Shown here one piece after another: positions 58,654 to 64,000 of a stretch of DNA of 64,000 bases. The number at the start of each line of letters is the position of its first letter. Positions within the stretch are counted from its first letter, which is position 1. The notes beneath the pieces were generated by a model. That model searched no databases. It was not told the origin of the DNA and worked only from the letters and a program-made list of their open reading frames with translations. Location: positions 81,074 to 145,073 of the forward strand of contig VZTG01001545.1 in NCBI GenBank assembly GCA_013397845.1, in the 5' to 3' direction. The position numbers and the translations under genes were made by a program. This DNA comes from Melanocharis versteri (taxonomy: Eukaryota; Chordata; Aves; Passeriformes; Melanocharitidae).

Positions 58654-61600
58654 GGAGAGAATATACACCAGAATGTTTGATTAAAAAGCGGTAAAATTTC
58701 TCCTTCACCACTTTATCTGGATCCCAACACATTCTGATATGAAAAACAATTAATACCTGAACTCCTTAAGCCTCTTTCTTTCTCAAAATCTAACCAAACA
58801 TGACTTGCTTTAGTAGGTTGACTAAAAGTTTCCATTGAAGATTTTTCTTGGTATCTTTAAGTGAAATATAATTAAATAGAAAATGTATTACCTAGCTACC
58901 ACCTACACAGCCTCCCAGGCACAGAATCAGTATTTCTGGGTACATTAGTAAGCAGGGGCTGCAGAAACCTGAAGTTTCACCCAGAGTGACTCCCAGGCCA
59001 GGCTGATCTGCAGAGCTACAGCTGAGATCTCCAATATCTCTAGGAATCAGTACCAGACCCACCTTATCTCCAAAAAAATCAGCATCAGCCAGTGCGAGAG
59101 ATTTCACTTCAAGCAGTAACACAACTCCAAATATTTATTTGCCTCGGAAAATGCATGTAAATGTAATTATTAAACTGGAAATCAATGCTGAATGCAAAAG
59201 CACACAATTTATTTAAAATTCTGCTTTGGTGAATTGTAATATTAAAAACAATTTGGTTTTAACTGTGTGAGCAAAACTCTGCCCAGAGTCAGGACATGAA
59301 TCTGAGGCTCTTAGAAGAACCTCTTGTAGTGCCAGAATCTTTCTCACTTTGCACTAAACACTATTTTATTATCAAAGTAATAGAGAAGTATTTCCACTTA
59401 GAATAATGTCCTTGGAAAGCTTATCTAAAACAATCTATTAGTTTCAATTTCTACCTTCTGAAATATATTGACCTGCTCTTGTATCATCGAGGGATAATGC
59501 CATTTCTGAGAGCAGGCAAAGCCTCACGGAGAATTCTTTTGAGGTCCAGATTCCTGCTGGCTTTGAGAAAAGCACATTTTGAAAACCAGCATGGTATCCG
59601 GGCGATCTTTAAACAACCAGTTGCTTTTAGAGGTAACAAAAGTGAAAGCTTGAAAATCCAGAAGCAGGGGGGACGTCTGTGCGTGGCAGGGAAAAGGCTG
59701 AGGGTGCGCGGGGCGAGTGGCGGGACTGCTGCAGGGCAGGGATGGGATCTGAAAGCAGAGGCAGCCTGCAGGAGATGGATGGCTCCATAGAAAACAAAAG
59801 ACTGGACATGTTTCATTTTCATTTCACAGTAAATGGCTCTTAACGTCCCCAGATCAAGATTGCTTGCTCGTGGGACAGCGAAGTGCTGCCAGTGACTGCA
59901 GGCAGAACGTGGAGCAGCTGAAGGTGCACTTCAGGCTCTCCCGGCGTGTTGAGCGTTTAAAATTAATGATGGGATCTCACTTAGATAATACAGGGATATT
60001 GATTTATTAGGTTTTTTTGAAAACCAAGTTACATGCTATCTGTTACAATGAAATGAAATGTTCCCATCTCTCTATTCTGCATATGACAGGGAACGTTATC
60101 TCTGGCTCCTATTAAATCAAAGTTCTCTGACATTGCTTTATTGATTGCCAGGCAGCGTTTTGCACTGGAATTAAACTGTGATCAGATGCCTTCCTCATGG
60201 AATTAAATTTGAAGATTGTTCTGCCATGGAAGAGTATCACCCACAAGGTAAGAGCGCAGATGGAGATGCTCCAATTTATTTGGGAATCCACATTCATTGT
60301 TCAAAAATAATTACATTTCCAACAGTTATGATATTTTACACATTGTACCAACACAAACAGAAATTAAGTAAAGGAGACTGCAGGATTATCCTTTTCTGTA
60401 CTTTACTGGATGGAGTGTTTAGGGAGAGCTTTTCACTTGTTTGAGGGACACTGTGTTGGAACACACGCACGTGAAATGCAATGTTGCACGCACACATCTG
60501 TACCCAAATGCAGATATAAACACATCTGCATTTTCACAGCCCTCGATTCACCTCATGTGTCCTGGCTACATATTCCAGTGCTCCATTCTAAGCATTATTT
60601 AATGAGTGCCTGACTCTTTGCTCCTGCACAGCAGAAATGGGGCTCCTGTTGCAGTCAGGAGAGATTCACCACCGTAAAACGCAAGATCAGAATCTCATCT
60701 CTAGTGGCCACAAGCACATAAAAGAATTATTTCATAACTCAGGGATGTTTCTGACCCCCCTGTATGCCAATGCTGACAGATTCCATCACACACTATTTGA
60801 TGTTTTTACTCTGTCTGTGCTCAGAGCTGCTACAAACCATTTACCAATCCTTAAGTGAGGTACCAAATTGTTTTGGAGCACTGCAGCACGACAGAACAAA
60901 TTATAGAGAAGACTTAATTTGTATTATGGTTCAACACAGTCAATTACATATTGCAGAGATTAGAAAGTAATTTAACATTTAAGTTTCAGTTGTTAACAAA
61001 ATCCACAGCCTCCAAATTATTTTAGGTCTCCTGTGATTTTAGTCACTGTTGCAAATTTGGAGATTTTAAAGGAAGCACAGATAAAGTCTCATACTGGGTA
61101 ACAAGACATTCTTGTGATGCATGAGTTCTTTTTTTTAGGCTAAACATAATGGCATTATTATATTTTATTCATACACTAAGAAGCTTTTGCCTGGTGTTAA
61201 ACATAAAAGTCCAAAATACCCATCTGCACCGAGCCTGCTGCCTTTCCTCTTCCCCTTAAGTTTACTCTGGCCTCTCCCACCAGCCATTGTTTCCTCTCCT
61301 TTTCTCCATTCCATCCCCCGCTTCTCCTCTTCCCCCAGGTCGCTCCCTGTACATCACACTGAATTGATTTAGCTGACTCCGAGATCTGTAGCATTTCTAA
61401 TTTCCCTCAGGCTGCTTGGCACCTATCATAAATTTTTTCACCCCTTATCCTCATCTTGCCCCTTTATTTCCATGCTGTAGCCTCCAGTGCCACTAAATCA
61501 ATTAAGTCAATCAATTAAGTACTTGGAGGGTCCAGCAATCATGTCAAAAATGTGAGTTAGATGGCATGAGAAAGTCACTGCTTTACCATCGCTATTTCTC

Positions 61601-64000
61601 TTTTAATGAGGTTGTCTATTTAGTGGAGCCTGGGGCACAGTGTTAAGAGCCACAACAAAAAAATATCCTGCAAGCTGCAAATCCTCCTGGAAAAGCTGCC
61701 CCACCGAAAGCAGGAGGCTTGTTCCACACAGCATCACATCCAGCAGGACAAGTTCCACAGGGATTTGGGCTGCACAGCCTCTCACCTCGAGTAACTGAAT
61801 GCTGAGCCTGGTTCCAGAGAGGTGGGATCAACTGGCAGCTCCTCTGTGGATGTTGGGATCTGGGATACAGGCATGGACCAAGCTATTCCTGCCTATTCAC
61901 ACTGGAATAAGCTATAAAACATTGTGCCTGTATAAATTCCCTCAACACCTCAGTTACCCACCAAACTGCAAAACCCTTAACGGATTTCTAATAAAATAAC
62001 TTCCTGGGCTATAGTTTCAGCTGTGCTGCAAGTCCCCTGTATTCCAACTGGGACTGCTCAGTACCACATAACGAAACCAGGCCCTGAAAAAAACCCACAG
62101 AAATTTAACTAACAGGGAAAATTAATGGTAAAGCCTTAACAAGAAGTTCAGCAAGCCCAAAGTGCAACAGGACATTGACCATTACTTACTGCAACACACC
62201 CAGGGAAAACAGTGAATTGCAAAACACGTGAGTGGCTCTGAGATGAATTTTATCTCCCTGCTGCAAGGAAACACTGGCTGGCACAGATGGTTCTCCTTCA
62301 CTGCACCCAGGAGGCTGCTGTGCTCCTCAACAGGGCTCAACATGCAGCACCTGCTCCAACGCTCTCCATGGCCCCTTCCTTACAATTCCCATTTGTTTTA
62401 GCTGGTATTTGCAGGGATCATGGGGACAACAATGGGCCACAAGCATTTCCTTAGCTGCCTGTGTTTGTGCTGCAATGCTTCTCTGCTGTTTAAAACGCAC
62501 TTAGCAGAGGTGGAGTGGAGCTGTTCATCCCCATCATAAACATCCCACAGTCCCATAGGTGCCCACGGCAGCAGGGTTGGAATCAGATGATCTTTAAGGT
62601 CCCTTCCAACCCAAACCATTCCATGACATGAAACACCTGAATTCTCTACTGCCGATTCAAATCCCAGACTGATCTAGTTTTATAACTTCTGAAAGTTTTA
62701 AGAGATGGAAAGCAGTCCCTGAATGCAGACAGCTAAAAAAACTCCACCCCAAACCCCAAAACCTCTTCCTGGCCCAGACTTTTCCCTGGTACCCATTAAG
62801 GTGCATGGATACTTCTCAAGCAGTTGTGAGCCCTCCCACACCCTCTCCCTCTAGAGAAAAGTGCATTTCAGTGGGACTGTGTACAGACAATTTGGAGGAA
62901 AAGTCAACAGTCTCAAATGTCAGAGCGAAATGAAAACCACATCAATAGATTGCATTTGCATCACAAACTTTCTCGTGTTGTTTCCTGGAACTTGGTATTT
63001 GGATGGCAGATGGGGTGGCACGACATCAGCCTCATGAGATAAGGCAGGGGATGAGCAGATGGGGAAATGAAACAACCACTGCAAGAATTCTCAGTTTCAC
63101 GTGAAATAGCAGAGAGGAGACAGCTCAGTGTTATTTCAGAGCCACAGCTGCCAACAACTTCAAACTCCCTGCAAATTACAACTGGACACAGCACAGGGTG
63201 ACTGAGAAATATCTTATTTCCAATCTGACAGTCCTTCCCTACTGTGATGAACACTTCAGTCACATGCCCATGGAGAGGGGACAGAACAAACAATATATGA
63301 CAGATCACAGAAATCTGCCTTAAATGTGATAGTGCTTAGTGTGAGGAAACACTTGATAGCCCCAAAAAATCTGTTATATAAACATTTACTGCAACATGTG
63401 GAAAATTTTATCAGGTTTGATCTAGGAAAGGAAGAGAGCTGTAGAGTTTAAGCTTAGCAAATTATCAAAATACTGAATTCCTACAAGAAGAGCAAGGAGT
63501 TTTGGAACAAAGCATCATTCCAATCCAGCTTTCAAACAGAAATGTCACATAGGAAAACCTGAAAAGCAAAACCCACTGGAAACCTCTTGCAGTTACGGAG
63601 ATTTCAGGATTGAGAGGCATTTCCCAGCACTGGCCAAGTCGATCAGTTTTGGTCATAAAAGAGTATAAACTGAACACAAAACCATGGAGTGGGGGCTGAA
63701 CCCTCCTCCTGACGGACACTGAAAAAGTCCAGTCCTGAATCTGTTTGAACCAAAGCCACTCATGGAATGTAAACTGAACAACAGATTATGGACTTTCCTT
63801 CTGCAAAAAAACCCACCCCAAGAATAGGAGCAGAAAAGGAAAATGTAACCTCTGGAGTGTTCTCCAAGCCTGAAGGGACCTCTCCGATGGCAGCCTGTAA
63901 GCATGGCTTCACAATGAGAAGAAAATAAATCTGTCTAATCCCCATGCTTCCTCCACACACACTGATTTTGCAGACAATAACCTGAAGAAAGACTTTTCCA
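58654..64000 (-). other. DAB1: DAB1 intron upstream of the first exon seen
   Basis: The next upstream coding exon (end of the first half of the PTB domain) was not found, so this is one intron continuing past the window. It contains one CR1 tail (62,572). A GC-rich open frame at 59,479-59,790 has no recognisable product. Confidence 0.6.
62572..62628 (+). mobile_element. CR1 LINE terminal fragment, plus orientation
   Basis: GGGTTGGAATCAGATGATCT TTAAGGTCCCTTCCAACCCA then AACCATTCCATGACATG is the sense CR1 terminus. Only the last 55 bases or so are present. Confidence 0.85.

Noticed and set aside
59479..59822. Open frames of about 100 codons on both strands
   Set aside because: GC-richer intron without splice context; the product is not recognisable.

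Overview
This is vertebrate nuclear DNA from a bird, probably a songbird or another neoavian. The evidence is many CR1 retroposon pieces ending in the avian CR1 3' tail, short introns, no mammalian-type SINE or L1 content, and two intron-split genes whose exons translate into vertebrate proteins. Only two protein-coding genes are supported, both on the minus strand. They sit head to tail, so the right-hand gene's 3' end faces the left-hand gene's 5' end.

Left (about 1-15,950): C8B, the beta chain of complement component C8. Eleven consecutive exons join without a frame break into 531 residues: signal peptide, short propeptide ending RRAR, thrombospondin type 1 repeat, LDL-receptor class A repeat, MACPF pore-forming domain and EGF-like module. 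The last exon, which should carry the second thrombospondin repeat and the stop, was not found and probably lies beyond base 1. The MACPF family (C6, C7, C8A, C8B, C9) is close-knit. C8B is chosen for residue-level similarity and because DAB1 is its neighbour, as in mammals.

Middle (about 15,950-21,690): intergenic, with no gene seen. A possible HNF4-like site lies just upstream of C8B.

Right (about 21,690-64,000): the 3' part of DAB1, the Reelin-pathway adaptor. Ten constitutive-looking coding exons give 449 residues, from the second half of the PTB domain to the stop codon. The tyrosines fall exactly on mammalian positions 185, 198, 200, 220 and 232 if 102 residues lie upstream of the window. 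An eleventh 57-base in-frame exon looks like an alternative cassette. A 3.3-kb AT-rich, U-rich block (21.69-25.02 kb) is interpreted as the terminal 3' UTR exon, joined by an intron just after the stop. A nearer poly(A) signal is an alternative 3' end.

The two genes do not work together: C8B is a secreted plasma protein of the membrane attack complex and DAB1 is a neuronal cytoplasmic adaptor. The rest of the window is intron and intergenic DNA with ten CR1 pieces, one possible tRNA-derived SINE relic and several simple repeats. The most interesting signals concern DAB1 splicing: exon junctions that fall inside phosphotyrosine motifs, a cassette exon adding a clathrin-box-like peptide, two overlapping perfect 5' splice sites, and an in-frame alternative tail. 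No wholly new gene system was found.
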